Of a stretch of DNA of 64,000 bases, positions 1-7,245 are shown piece after piece. The notes under the pieces are model-generated. The model did no database searches. It was not told the DNA's origin and was given only the letters and a program-made list of their open reading frames with translations. Each line of letters starts with the position of its first letter. The stretch's first letter is position 1. The DNA comes from Mycetocola manganoxydans (lineage in GTDB: Bacteria; Actinomycetota; Actinomycetes; Actinomycetales; Microbacteriaceae), in NCBI RefSeq assembly GCF_003667545.1, contig NZ_RCUV01000008.1, positions 62,001 through 126,000 on the forward strand, written 5' to 3'. The translations under genes and the position numbers were made by a program.

Positions 1-2
1 TG

Positions 3-1982
3 ATTTCCGCGGCACTTGCCCTGCCGGTGGTTCTGCTGTCGATGGTGCCTGCACTCCAGTTCACCAACTGGCAGTGGTTGGCGCTGACCCTCACCGCGCC
101 AGTCGCGGTCTGGGGCGCATGGCCGTTCCACCGTGCCGCCTGGATCAACGCCAGGCACGGTGCAGCGACGATGGACACGCTGATCAGCGTGGGTGTCCTC
201 GCTGCATTCGGCTGGTCGCTGTACGCCCTGTTCTTCGGAATGGCCGGAATGCCCGGCATGCAGATGAGCTTCACACTGTTCGCTTCCCCGGGGGCCGGCC
301 AGCACGAAATCTACCTGGAAGTCGCCGCGGCGGTCACAGTGTTCATCCTGGCCGGCCGCTACTTCGAGGCCCGGGCCAAACGTGACTCCGGAGCAGCACT
401 TCGTGCGCTTCTTGAACTCGGTGCGAAGGAGGCCATGCTCCTCCGTGATGGACGAGAAACTCTCGTGCCCGTGAGCTCCCTGGCCGTCGGCGACCGGTTC
501 GTCGTGCGTCCTGGCGAGAAGATCGCCACCGACGGGCTAGTGGTCGACGGTGCGTCCGCCGTGGACCTGAGCATGCTCACCGGAGAGGCAGTCCCCGTCG
601 AAGTGGGCGTGGACGATCGAGTCATCGGAGCCACCAACAACGTGGGAGGCCGTCTCACCGTCGAGGTGACCAAGGTCGGCGCTGACACGGAACTCGCCCG
701 TCTCGGACGGCTGGTCGAGGAAGCACAGACCGGCAAAGCCCAGGTCCAGCGTCTCGCCGACCGCGTCTCCAGCATCTTCGTACCCATCGTCATCGGACTG
801 TCCATCCTTACGTTCGTCGCCTGGCTGATTATCAACGGATCCGCTGAGTTCGCGTTCACCGCGGCGGTAGCCACTCTCATCATCGCCTGCCCCTGTGCAC
901 TGGGCCTAGCCACCCCCACAGCGTTACTTGTGGGAACGGGTAGAGGTTCACAACTCGGAATCCTCATCCGCGGACCCCAGGTTCTCGAGCAGACCCAGCG
1001 CATCGACACCGTCGTGCTCGACAAGACCGGAACGGTCACCACCGGGCGGATGACGCTCTCCTCGCTCACACTGGCTGACGGGCAAGCAGAAGACGAACTG
1101 CTGCACCTCGCCGCTTCAGCCGAACTCGGTTCCGAGCACCCCATCGCCCGCGCAATCGTTGACAGCGCACGAACGCGAGGATTTGACGTCGATTCGCCCG
1201 AATCCTTCATCGCGCACTCCGGACAAGGAGTCCAAGCGATTATCGACGGTCGTCTCGTTGTCGCAGGCCGCGGGTCCTGGCTCGAAACCGAATGGGGAAT
1301 GAACCACACTCCGGCTGTCACTGAAGCGGTCGCGCTCGGTGAACGGCAGGGTAAAACCGCCATCGTGGTGGCGTGGGATGGTGCGGCCCGCGGGGTTCTC
1401 GTGGTGGGCGACACGGTCAAAGACACCGCCCGTGACGCAATCGACCGGTTCCAACAACTCGGCCTGACACCGGTTCTCCTCACCGGCGACAATGCCGGAG
1501 CGGCGAAGGCCGTTGCCGCACAGATCGGTGTCACCGACGTGCGCGCCGGCGTCACACCGCAAGGAAAGCTCGACACCATCCGCCAGCTACAGGAGGACGG
1601 ACACGTCGTTGCGATGGTCGGCGACGGTGTCAACGATGCGGCAGCCCTCGCCGCCGCCGATCTCGGCATCGCAATGGGATCCGGGACGGACGCAGCAATC
1701 ACCGCCGCCGACATCACCGTCATGAGCGGCGACCTGATCGCTGTTGGTGATGCAATCCGGTTATCCCGACGCACCCTTAGGACCATCAAGGGCAACCTGT
1801 TCTGGGCATTCGCATACAACGTGGCCGCCATCCCAGTCGCGATGCTCGGTCTCCTGAACCCCCTGCTGGCCGGAGCGGCGATGGCATTCTCATCGGTGTT
1901 CGTGGTCACCAATAGCCTCCGGTTGCGGTCGTTCAAACCCTCACCCGCTCCCCCGCGCAGCGCGAGCAAACCGGCGTCCTAG
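3..1982 (+). CDS. copA: Copper-exporting P1B-type ATPase, CPC type (5' end outside window)
   Basis: Pumps Cu(I) out of the cytoplasm using ATP. The reading frame is open to the window edge, so the N-terminal metal-binding domain and first membrane helices lie upstream; the internal GTG at 27 is not the real start. Visible in order: membrane helices, an actuator domain with TGE (near 580), the metal-site motif CPC (888-896), the phosphorylation motif DKTGT (1020), an HP motif (SEHP), a TGDN loop and GDGVND. The last helices carry YN and MxxSS residues ([15 protein letters not shown]), the set known for Cu(I)-specific P1B-1 pumps. A CsoR-type operator lies just downstream and drives the next gene, not this one. 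Confidence 0.9.
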   Translation: MSAALALPVVLLSMVPALQFTNWQWLALTLTAPVAVWGAWPFHRAAWINARHGAATMDTLISVGVLAAFGWSLYALFFGMAGMPGMQMSFTLFASPGAGQHEIYLEVAAAVTVFILAGRYFEARAKRDSGAALRALLELGAKEAMLLRDGRETLVPVSSLAVGDRFVVRPGEKIATDGLVVDGASAVDLSMLTGEAVPVEVGVDDRVIGATNNVGGRLTVEVTKVGADTELARLGRLVEEAQTGKAQVQRLADRVSSIFVPIVIGLSILTFVAWLIINGSAEFAFTAAVATLIIACPCALGLATPTALLVGTGRGSQLGILIRGPQVLEQTQRIDTVVLDKTGTVTTGRMTLSSLTLADGQAEDELLHLAASAELGSEHPIARAIVDSARTRGFDVDSPESFIAHSGQGVQAIIDGRLVVAGRGSWLETEWGMNHTPAVTEAVALGERQGKTAIVVAWDGAARGVLVVGDTVKDTARDAIDRFQQLGLTPVLLTGDNAGAAKAVAAQIGVTDVRAGVTPQGKLDTIRQLQEDGHVVAMVGDGVNDAAALAAADLGIAMGSGTDAAITAADITVMSGDLIAVGDAIRLSRRTLRTIKGNLFWAFAYNVAAIPVAMLGLLNPLLAGAAMAFSSVFVVTNSLRLRSFKPSPAPPRSASKPAS

Positions 1983-2032
1983 GCCTCTGAACGATCCACA
2001 CCAAACGCTCAGCGGCTCCCCCGTGCTGTCAG

Positions 2033-2050
2033 GTACCCTAAGGGGGTAAC
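2033..2050 (+). promoter_or_regulatory. CsoR-type copper operator
   Basis: The site is an imperfect palindrome, GTACCC-TAAGG-GGGTAAC, about 40 bases upstream of the DUF6153 start. Near-identical palindromes precede the second DUF6153 gene (4392-4407) and copB (13662-13678), and a csoR gene lies at 11081-11362. CsoR is known to bind GTACCC/GGGTAC-like pseudo-palindromes and to release them on binding Cu(I). Confidence 0.7.
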
Positions 2051-2089
2051 GAAACGGTAACGGCGATTCTGAGGACAAGAGAGGGTGGC

Positions 2090-2533
2090 ATGGTGAGACG
2101 CTCACACAACCCCGGCCCTCTCCGTCGCACCAGCCTCAAGCGAGTTCTCACAGTCGCCCTCGTGCTCTGTGCAGTTCTCATCGGATTTGTGGCTCTGCAT
2201 TCCATGAGCGGGGCACACGGGTTCACTGCTCTCACCTCATCGACGTCGCATTCGCACGGTGCAGACGCCCACGCGCCAGTGGCGCCTCAAGCAGCGGACG
2301 TAGAGTCGAGTACGGCCGTGACCTGTGATGCAGAATGCGCCTTGGACTGTGCCCTGATGGCAATGATCTGCGTCATGGTCCTGGTCATCACAGCGCTGAT
2401 TCTTCTCGCCAAATATCCGACGGTCTACTACCGCCTGCTTGAGGCCGGCAAACGCGCGGTCCAAGCGGTCGCCGCAGCCCGACAGCACGTCTACCTACCC
2501 TCGTTGACCGTTCTTTCCATCAGTCGCACCTAA
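2090..2533 (+). CDS. DUF6153 family small membrane protein, copy 1
   Basis: A protein of 147 residues of unknown biochemical role. It has a basic N-terminus, a membrane helix at about residues 20-38, a His-rich linker (HSHGADAH), a Cys pattern CDAECALDC just before a second Met/Cys-containing helix (CALMAMICVMVLVI), a basic amphipathic tail and the C-terminal end LTVLSISRT. ATG 2090 or GTG 2093 can start it; the second copy aligns best from the GTG. A GAGGG ribosome site precedes it. It sits directly after a CsoR operator and 90 bases before a DUF305 gene, so it is probably copper-induced. The His/Met/Cys content suggests metal handling at the membrane, which is inference. Confidence 0.75.
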   Translation: MVRRSHNPGPLRRTSLKRVLTVALVLCAVLIGFVALHSMSGAHGFTALTSSTSHSHGADAHAPVAPQAADVESSTAVTCDAECALDCALMAMICVMVLVITALILLAKYPTVYYRLLEAGKRAVQAVAAARQHVYLPSLTVLSISRT

Positions 2534-2623
2534 AACCGGACACTGACCCTTCTCCGCCCACATAGCCGTCGTCCACGGCCCGTGAGGCATCCAGTGTGTA
2601 CGAGTTTTGAATGGAAAGAATTC

Positions 2624-3217
2624 ATGTTTAACCCACGCAAGTATCTTCTAGCAGCAGCGGCCCTGGCGACTGCCGTCACGTTGAGCGCCTGCTCGGCCGG
2701 CGGGAGCGGTGAGACGACAAGCTCCAGCGCGCCCGGCGCGTCAGTGGAAGCACAATTCAACGACGCCGATGTGACGTTCGCGCAAATGATGATTCCGCAC
2801 CACGAACAGGCCGTCGAAATGAGCGACATGATCCTGTCCAAGGATGGGGTCAACGACCAGGTCACCAACCTCGCCAACCAGATCAAAGACGCCCAGGGGC
2901 CAGAGATCACGCAGCTCAACGAGTGGCTCGACGCCTGGGGTGCCGATGCTGGCATGGGCGGTATGGACCACGGCATGGACAGCATGGACGGGATGATGTC
3001 CGACGAGGACATGAAAGCCCTTGAAGACGCGTCGGGTGCTGAAGCAGAGACCCTCTTCCTGGAACAGATGATCATGCACCACGAAGGTGCGATCGAGATG
3101 GCCGAAACCGAAATCAACGACGGCCTCAACCCCGACGCGATTGCCATGGCCGAAACGATCGTCTCGACCCAGTCCGAAGAGATCGCCGTCATGGAAAACC
3201 TGCTCGGCTCACTCTGA
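2624..3217 (+). CDS. DUF305 lipoprotein, copy 1
   Basis: A secreted lipoprotein of 197 residues with a signal peptide ending in the lipobox LSAC. It contains two DUF305 (ferritin-like four-helix) half-repeats, each with a His pair motif: MMIPHHEQAVEMS and MIMHHEGAIEMAETE. A Met/His-rich loop (MGGMDHGMDSMDGMM) joins them. DUF305 proteins are recurrent in actinobacterial copper islands and are thought to bind metal, but their activity is unproven. The ATG at 2624, preceded by GAAAGAA, is chosen over GTG 2582 because it places the signal peptide at the N-terminus and matches the second copy. It is likely co-transcribed with the upstream DUF6153 gene. Confidence 0.85.
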   Translation: MFNPRKYLLAAAALATAVTLSACSAGGSGETTSSSAPGASVEAQFNDADVTFAQMMIPHHEQAVEMSDMILSKDGVNDQVTNLANQIKDAQGPEITQLNEWLDAWGADAGMGGMDHGMDSMDGMMSDEDMKALEDASGAEAETLFLEQMIMHHEGAIEMAETEINDGLNPDAIAMAETIVSTQSEEIAVMENLLGSL

Positions 3218-3275
3218 ACATTCCAATAGGGCACTTCGATGTGCCTACGGGAGCCGCCTCCTCAGGAGATTCCCT

Positions 3276-3312
3276 CGGGGTGGGGTCTCGCCCGACTCGA
3301 GACCCCACCCCG
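3276..3312 (+). terminator. GC-rich hairpin after DUF305 copy 1
   Basis: Two perfect 15-base arms (3276-3290 and 3298-3312) surround a 7-base loop. No T-run follows, so it may be an attenuator or mRNA-stabilising hairpin rather than a full terminator. A related hairpin is at the same place in the second copy (5628-5661). Confidence 0.6.
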
Positions 3313-3352
3313 CTCAAATCTTCGCCTTCGGGCGCCCTACCCTCAGGACGCA

Positions 3353-4288
3353 ATGAACTCCGAAACTAATCCCCCTACACCTGTAACACCCGAATTTCCC
3401 ACCCGACGAAGCATCCGCCTCGCCGCCTCCGCGAAGCCGGCGCCTTCGCGCCAGGCACCGCCCGCGAGACCCCGGCCTAAACCGGCGCGACAACAGGCCA
3501 GCCCGCCAACGTGGGCGGAGCGCCGCCGCCGAGTCCGAGCGACTCTGACACTCGGCCTGATCGTGCCTGGACTGTTCGGGACTATGGCCCTTCCTGCTTT
3601 TGCCGCGCCGGGCGATGAAGCTCCCGCACAGGTCAACGCGATGCTCAGCGGCGAAATCCAAAGTTTCACTGTGAACTCTGCTGTCCTCCGCAGCGAGGTC
3701 GTCCGGGACGGCTACTCCGCAACCACCCCAGAGGAACTCGCAGCAGCAGAACGGGCAGCAGCCGCAGCCGCAGCCGCAGCCGCAGCTGCAGCAGCAGCGA
3801 GGGCCGCAGCGAACATGGCCGCACAGCCACGGTCCGATGCCTCCACTGTCCCCTACACCGGCCCCACATCGGGTTCGTGGGTGCGACCGGTTTCAGGACC
3901 CATATCGTCGCCGTATGGACCTCGCAGGAAAATCTGCAACTCGGCGGGCTGCTCCAATGGTTTCCATGACGGAGTGGATTTCAGCAACTCGTGTGGTACT
4001 CGGGTCGTTGCGGTTTCCGCCGGACGCGTGTCGTTCGTGGGAAACGCCGGCGCCTACGGGAACCGAGTGATCGTGGACCACGGCGGCGGAGTGGAATCGA
4101 TCTACGGTCATCTGCAATCAGGGTCCTTCCGGGTGTCTGTTGGGGACCTCGTCACCGCTGGAACTGGCGTCGCCAGTGTCGGTGCGACGGGTGTGGTCAG
4201 CGGATGCCACCTGGATCTGAAGATTCGGATCGGTGGGTCGTTCACCAACCCCGCCCCGTTCCTCCGCGCCCGCGGCGTCTCGATGTAA
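3353..4288 (+). CDS. M23 family metallopeptidase (LytM domain), variant active site
   Basis: A predicted cell-wall peptidase of 311 residues. A basic Pro/Arg-rich N-terminus precedes a membrane anchor or signal segment (about residues 75-95, ending PAFAAPG), then a run of about 15 alanines, then the LytM domain. Zinc ligands are visible as FHDGVDF (H-x3-D) and a YGHL histidine. The final motif, normally HLH, reads CHLDLKI, so an Asp replaces the usual third zinc ligand; activity is therefore uncertain. Two Cys near KICNSAGC may form a disulfide. ATG 3353 follows CAGGAC; its first 25 or so residues are duplicated at 5702. The gene lies between the two copies of the DUF6153/DUF305 unit. Confidence 0.75.
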   Translation: MNSETNPPTPVTPEFPTRRSIRLAASAKPAPSRQAPPARPRPKPARQQASPPTWAERRRRVRATLTLGLIVPGLFGTMALPAFAAPGDEAPAQVNAMLSGEIQSFTVNSAVLRSEVVRDGYSATTPEELAAAERAAAAAAAAAAAAAAARAAANMAAQPRSDASTVPYTGPTSGSWVRPVSGPISSPYGPRRKICNSAGCSNGFHDGVDFSNSCGTRVVAVSAGRVSFVGNAGAYGNRVIVDHGGGVESIYGHLQSGSFRVSVGDLVTAGTGVASVGATGVVSGCHLDLKIRIGGSFTNPAPFLRARGVSM

Positions 4289-4391
4289 CCGAGCACCAAG
4301 GTAACCGAGCACCAAGTCGATACCGACCCCTTGGTGCTCGCCGGCGATGTCATCGACATGGGGACCCAGACGGGTTCATCTCCCCCGTGAG

Positions 4392-4407
4392 GTACCCTTG
4401 GGGGTAC
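4392..4407 (+). promoter_or_regulatory. CsoR-type copper operator
   Basis: The perfect half-sites GTACCC and GGGTAC are separated by TTGG. The sequence TACATAAT directly after could serve as a -10 box, which would place the operator between or over the promoter elements. The site lies 45 bases upstream of the GTG of the second DUF6153 gene. Confidence 0.75.
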
Positions 4408-4452
4408 ATAATGCCGGACAGTGATGCCTCCAGCGCGAGAGAAAGGGGCACG

Positions 4453-4887
4453 GTGAAACCCTTTATCAGCCCCGCCTCTCACGATCGCGAAAATGGGAGA
4501 AGACTTGTCAGGGTCGCTCTTGTCCTTGGAGTAATCCTCATCGGATTTGTGGCTCTGCATTCGATGGGTGGCGCAAACGGACTCACTGCGCCCACTGCAT
4601 CAACGTCTTATGCGCCCGCCGTCAGTGCACAGCAGACGGCGGATGTCGAGTCGAACGCAGCCGCACAGAATCTGATCTGTGATCAACGATGCGTACTGGA
4701 CTGTGCCGTGATGGCCATGATTTGCGTCATGGTGCTGGTGATCAGCGCCCTCGTCCTTGTCGCCAGATACCCGGCGGTCCACTACCGCCTGCTTGACGCG
4801 GGCGAGCGAGCGGTCCGGGCGGTCACTGCGGCCCGACTGCACGTTTATTTTCCCTCGTTGACCGTACTTTCCATCAGTCGCACCTAA
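4453..4887 (+). CDS. DUF6153 family small membrane protein, copy 2
   Basis: A protein of 144 residues, paralogous to the one at 2090-2533 along its whole length. It has a first helix with LIGFVALHSMGGANG, a Cys pattern CDQRCVLDC before the second helix (CAVMAMICVMVLVISALVLVA), and the same C-terminus LTVLSISRT. GTG 4453 after AAAGGGG is chosen because it aligns with the first copy; ATG 4411 would overlap the presumed promoter. It is expected to be copper-regulated through the operator at 4392-4407 and is paired with a DUF305 gene 88 bases downstream. Confidence 0.75.
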   Translation: MKPFISPASHDRENGRRLVRVALVLGVILIGFVALHSMGGANGLTAPTASTSYAPAVSAQQTADVESNAAAQNLICDQRCVLDCAVMAMICVMVLVISALVLVARYPAVHYRLLDAGERAVRAVTAARLHVYFPSLTVLSISRT

Positions 4888-4975
4888 GCCGGACACTGTT
4901 TCTCCTCTGCTCACGTAGCCGTGCTTACGGGACGTGAGGCAACCAGTGTTTTACGACGTCAAATGGAAAGAAACA

Positions 4976-5569
4976 ATGATCAACTCACGCAAGTATGTCT
5001 TGGCAGCAGTCGCTCTGGCGGCCACCGTCACGTTGAGCGCCTGCTCAACCGGTGTATCCGGCGGAAGCGGTGAGACGGCAGGTACAACGGCACCCAGCGC
5101 CTCCGCCGAAGCGCAATTCAACGATGCCGACGTCATGTTCGCGCAAATGATGATCCCTCATCACGAGCAGGCCGTCGAAATGAGTGACATCATCCTGGCG
5201 AAAGACGGGATCGATGAGCAAGTGACCGATCTCGCCCAGCAAATTAAGGATGCGCAAGGACCGGAGATCACGCAGCTCAATGACTGGCTCGACGCCTGGG
5301 GCGCCGACGCTGATATGGGCGGTATGGACCACGGCATGGACGGCATGATGTCCGAGGAAGACATGGAAGTCCTCGAGAGTGCGTCCGGGGCTGAAGCGAG
5401 CACCCTGTTCCTGGAACAGATGATCGAGCACCACAAGGGTGCGGTCGAGATGGCTGAAACGGAGATCGCTGAGGGCGAGAATCAGGACGCCATTGAGATG
5501 GCCGAAACGATCGTCTCGACCCAGTCCGAAGAAATCGCGGTTATGGAAAACCTCCTCGGGTCCCTCTAA
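4976..5569 (+). CDS. DUF305 lipoprotein, copy 2
   Basis: A 197-residue lipoprotein, the same length as copy 1 and nearly identical over the DUF305 domain. It has the lipobox LSAC, the His pairs MMIPHHEQAVEMS and MIEHHKGAVEMAETE, and the loop MGGMDHGMDGMMSEED. The C-terminus (TIVSTQSEEIAVMENLLGSL) is unchanged between copies. The start ATG 4976, after GGAAAGAA, matches copy 1. It probably sits outside the membrane as a metal-binding partner of the DUF6153 protein (inference from the constant pairing). Confidence 0.85.
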   Translation: MINSRKYVLAAVALAATVTLSACSTGVSGGSGETAGTTAPSASAEAQFNDADVMFAQMMIPHHEQAVEMSDIILAKDGIDEQVTDLAQQIKDAQGPEITQLNDWLDAWGADADMGGMDHGMDGMMSEEDMEVLESASGAEASTLFLEQMIEHHKGAVEMAETEIAEGENQDAIEMAETIVSTQSEEIAVMENLLGSL

Positions 5570-5627
5570 ACCTCCGATAAGGCACTTCGATGTGCCGACG
5601 GGAGGCGGCCCTTCATGGCGCTTCCCA

Positions 5628-5661
5628 CGGGTGGGGTTTCGCCTCGCCGGGACCCCACCCG
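5628..5661 (+). terminator. GC-rich hairpin after DUF305 copy 2
   Basis: Arms CGGGTGGGGT (5628-5637) and ACCCCACCCG (5652-5661) are perfect. They have diverged from copy 1 but keep the pairing, so the fold appears to be selected. No T-run follows. Confidence 0.55.
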
Positions 5662-5701
5662 CTCACACTTCCGCCTTCGGGCGCCCCATCCTCAGGACGC
5701 A

Positions 5702-5905
5702 ATGAACTCCGAAATGCATTCCCCCGCACCCGCCCCAGCCGAATATCCCACCCGGCGGAGCAACCGCCTCGCCGCTTCAACACCGCCATTGATTCCGCGA
5801 CACAATCGGACGGCCGGCCCCGGCCTATACCGAGCCGACAGCGCGCTCTCCACACCTACCCGGCCCCAGCACGCCGCAAAGACCACGGACGGGAGGGCGG
5901 CATGA
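5702..5905 (+). CDS. 67-residue leader-like ORF, relic of the M23 gene start, coupled to the TlpA-like gene
   Basis: The first 25 or so residues (MNSE..., PTRRSNRLAAS) copy the start of the M23 peptidase at 3353. The remainder is basic and Pro-rich, with no domain and no signal peptide. It has the same CAGGACGCAATG start context and ends in an ATGA overlap (5902-5905) with the next gene, so its translation could feed ribosomes to the TlpA-like gene. It is probably a by-product of the tandem duplication that was kept as a translated leader. Confidence 0.45.
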   Translation: MNSEMHSPAPAPAEYPTRRSNRLAASTPPLIPRHNRTAGPGLYRADSALSTPTRPQHAAKTTDGRAA

Positions 5906-6489
5906 GACGACGGATGCGCGTGGCCGCGACCGTGATCGCCGCCACTCTGACTCTGACCGGCTGCGCCAGCGACCCGCTCGCTGAGCAGTACAAAGAGGGC
6001 AACAACAAGGGGTACATCGCCGGCGACGGATCCGTTACCGAGATTCCCAAGGCGGAACGTGGTGAATCGATCACTTTCTCCGGCACGACCGAGGGCGGCG
6101 AGAACATCTCGTCCGAGGACTTCGACGGTGAGGTTCTCGTCGTCAATTTTTGGTACGCATCCTGCGCACCATGCCGGGCCGAAGCTCCGATGCTTCAGGA
6201 GCTCAGCGCCGAACACGACGGCAAGGGCGCCCAGTTCATCGGCGTCAATGTGTATGACCAGGCTGACACAGCGTTGTCGTTCAACGACACCTACGGGATC
6301 ACGTACCCGTCGATCCTGGACGTTCAGGACGGCGCAGTGAAGCTCGCTTTCACGGGGACGGTGCCGCCGAAGGCAGTCCCGACCACGCTCGTGCTCGACA
6401 AGGAAGGCCGGGTCGCCGCCCGCATCCTCGGCCAGCTGAAAGAAGCCTCCATTCTTGGCACGCTGATCCGCGACGCGATCGCAGAATAG
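5902..6489 (+). CDS. TlpA/ResA-like thioredoxin lipoprotein
   Basis: An extracytoplasmic thiol-disulfide protein of 195 residues. A signal peptide ends in the lipobox LTGC; a thioredoxin fold follows with the active-site motif CAPC (YASCAPCRAEAP) and the cis-proline segment AVPTT. ResA/TlpA-type proteins reduce apocytochrome c Cys pairs or prepare metal sites such as CuA. It heads the operon with ccdA (9 bases downstream), resB and ccsB, so it most likely receives electrons from CcdA. The start ATG overlaps the stop of the upstream small ORF (ATGA). Confidence 0.85.
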   Translation: MRRRMRVAATVIAATLTLTGCASDPLAEQYKEGNNKGYIAGDGSVTEIPKAERGESITFSGTTEGGENISSEDFDGEVLVVNFWYASCAPCRAEAPMLQELSAEHDGKGAQFIGVNVYDQADTALSFNDTYGITYPSILDVQDGAVKLAFTGTVPPKAVPTTLVLDKEGRVAARILGQLKEASILGTLIRDAIAE

Positions 6490-6498
6490 AGCGCCGTC

Positions 6499-7245
6499 AT
6501 GAATCCGGGTGAAATTGTCATCAGCGGCCAGCTTGCCGCTGCCATCCCCCTCGCTCTGCTCGCCGGGTTGGTGTCGTTTGCGTCACCGTGTGTGTTGCCG
6601 CTCGTGCCGGGTTACCTCGGCTACGTCAGCGGCATGTCGAACGGCCCACGATCAAAAGAGGGACCGGCACGCTCACGGGTCGTCCTCGGCGCACTGCTCT
6701 TCGTCCTCGGCTTCAGCCTGATCTTCGTACTGATCGGAGCATTCGCCGGAACAGTCGGTGCGTTCCTGGTGCAGTGGCAGGAGATTATCACCCGCGTTCT
6801 CGGAGTCGTTGTCATCCTCATGGGCCTCGTCTTCGTTGGCCAGTTCTCCTTCCTCCAACGCACCGTCAAGTCATCCTTCCGGCCCGCGACCGGACTTGCC
6901 GGCGCTCCGCTGCTCGGCATTGTCTTCGCTATCGGCTGGGCGCCGTGCATCGGTCCGACGCTTATCGCCATCCAAGCGCTCAGCCTCACCTCCGGGTCGA
7001 CCGGTCGTGGTGCGCTCCTCGGGCTCTTCTATTGCCTCGGCCTGGGCATTCCGTTCCTCCTTGTCGCCGCTGGCTTCGACCGGGTCACCGGCTCGATCGC
7101 ATTTCTCAAGCGACATATTCGTGCCATCAACGTAGGAGGTGGCATCCTTCTCATCCTGGTCGGCCTCTTCATGGTGTCCGGTCTTTGGGGAATCCTCATG
7201 TCACGCATCGGAGTATTGGTCCAGGGCTATGTCACGACCATCTGA
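6499..7245 (+). CDS. ccdA: Cytochrome c biogenesis protein CcdA (thiol reductant transporter)
   Basis: A six-helix membrane protein of 248 residues that carries reducing equivalents from cytoplasmic thioredoxin to outside thiol proteins. The two signature Cys lie in SFASPCVLPLVPGY and IGWAPCIGPTLIA. The length and helix layout fit the short DsbD/CcdA family. It lies between the TlpA-like gene and resB, whose start overlaps its end by 17 bases. Confidence 0.92.
   Translation: MNPGEIVISGQLAAAIPLALLAGLVSFASPCVLPLVPGYLGYVSGMSNGPRSKEGPARSRVVLGALLFVLGFSLIFVLIGAFAGTVGAFLVQWQEIITRVLGVVVILMGLVFVGQFSFLQRTVKSSFRPATGLAGAPLLGIVFAIGWAPCIGPTLIAIQALSLTSGSTGRGALLGLFYCLGLGIPFLLVAAGFDRVTGSIAFLKRHIRAINVGGGILLILVGLFMVSGLWGILMSRIGVLVQGYVTTI

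Larger units (their letters stand above)
2033..3440 (+). repeat. Tandem duplication, copy 1 (operator, DUF6153, DUF305, hairpin, start of next gene)
   Basis: This segment matches 4392-5790 in gene order, in protein sequence and in the non-coding stretch between the DUF305 gene and the following gene. Shared landmarks are the GTACCC...GGGTA operator, a GGCAC-TTCGAT-GTGCC hairpin after DUF305, a GC-rich hairpin, a CGCC-TTCG-GGCG tetraloop hairpin, and the first codons of the next gene (MNSE..., PTRRS, RLAAS). Limits are approximate. Confidence 0.8.
4392..5790 (+). repeat. Tandem duplication, copy 2
   Basis: Counterpart of 2033-3440, again with operator, DUF6153, DUF305, conserved non-coding hairpins and the start of an MNSE... 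reading frame. After about residue 25 of that frame the similarity ends and a TlpA-like gene follows instead of the M23 peptidase. Confidence 0.8.

Noticed and set aside
359-1969. Long minus-strand ORF of 536 codons opposite the first copper ATPase
   Set aside because: It is a mirror frame of a high-GC gene, rich in Ser/Arg/Thr with no domain; the plus strand carries all ATPase motifs.
3720-3810. GCAGCCGCA-type triplet run in the M23 gene as a possible CRISPR or regulatory repeat
   Set aside because: It encodes a poly-Ala linker between the membrane segment and the peptidase domain.
3991-4410. In-frame upstream extension of the second DUF6153 gene
   Set aside because: It covers the M23 gene and the operator. 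The homologous copy starts at the equivalent of GTG 4453.
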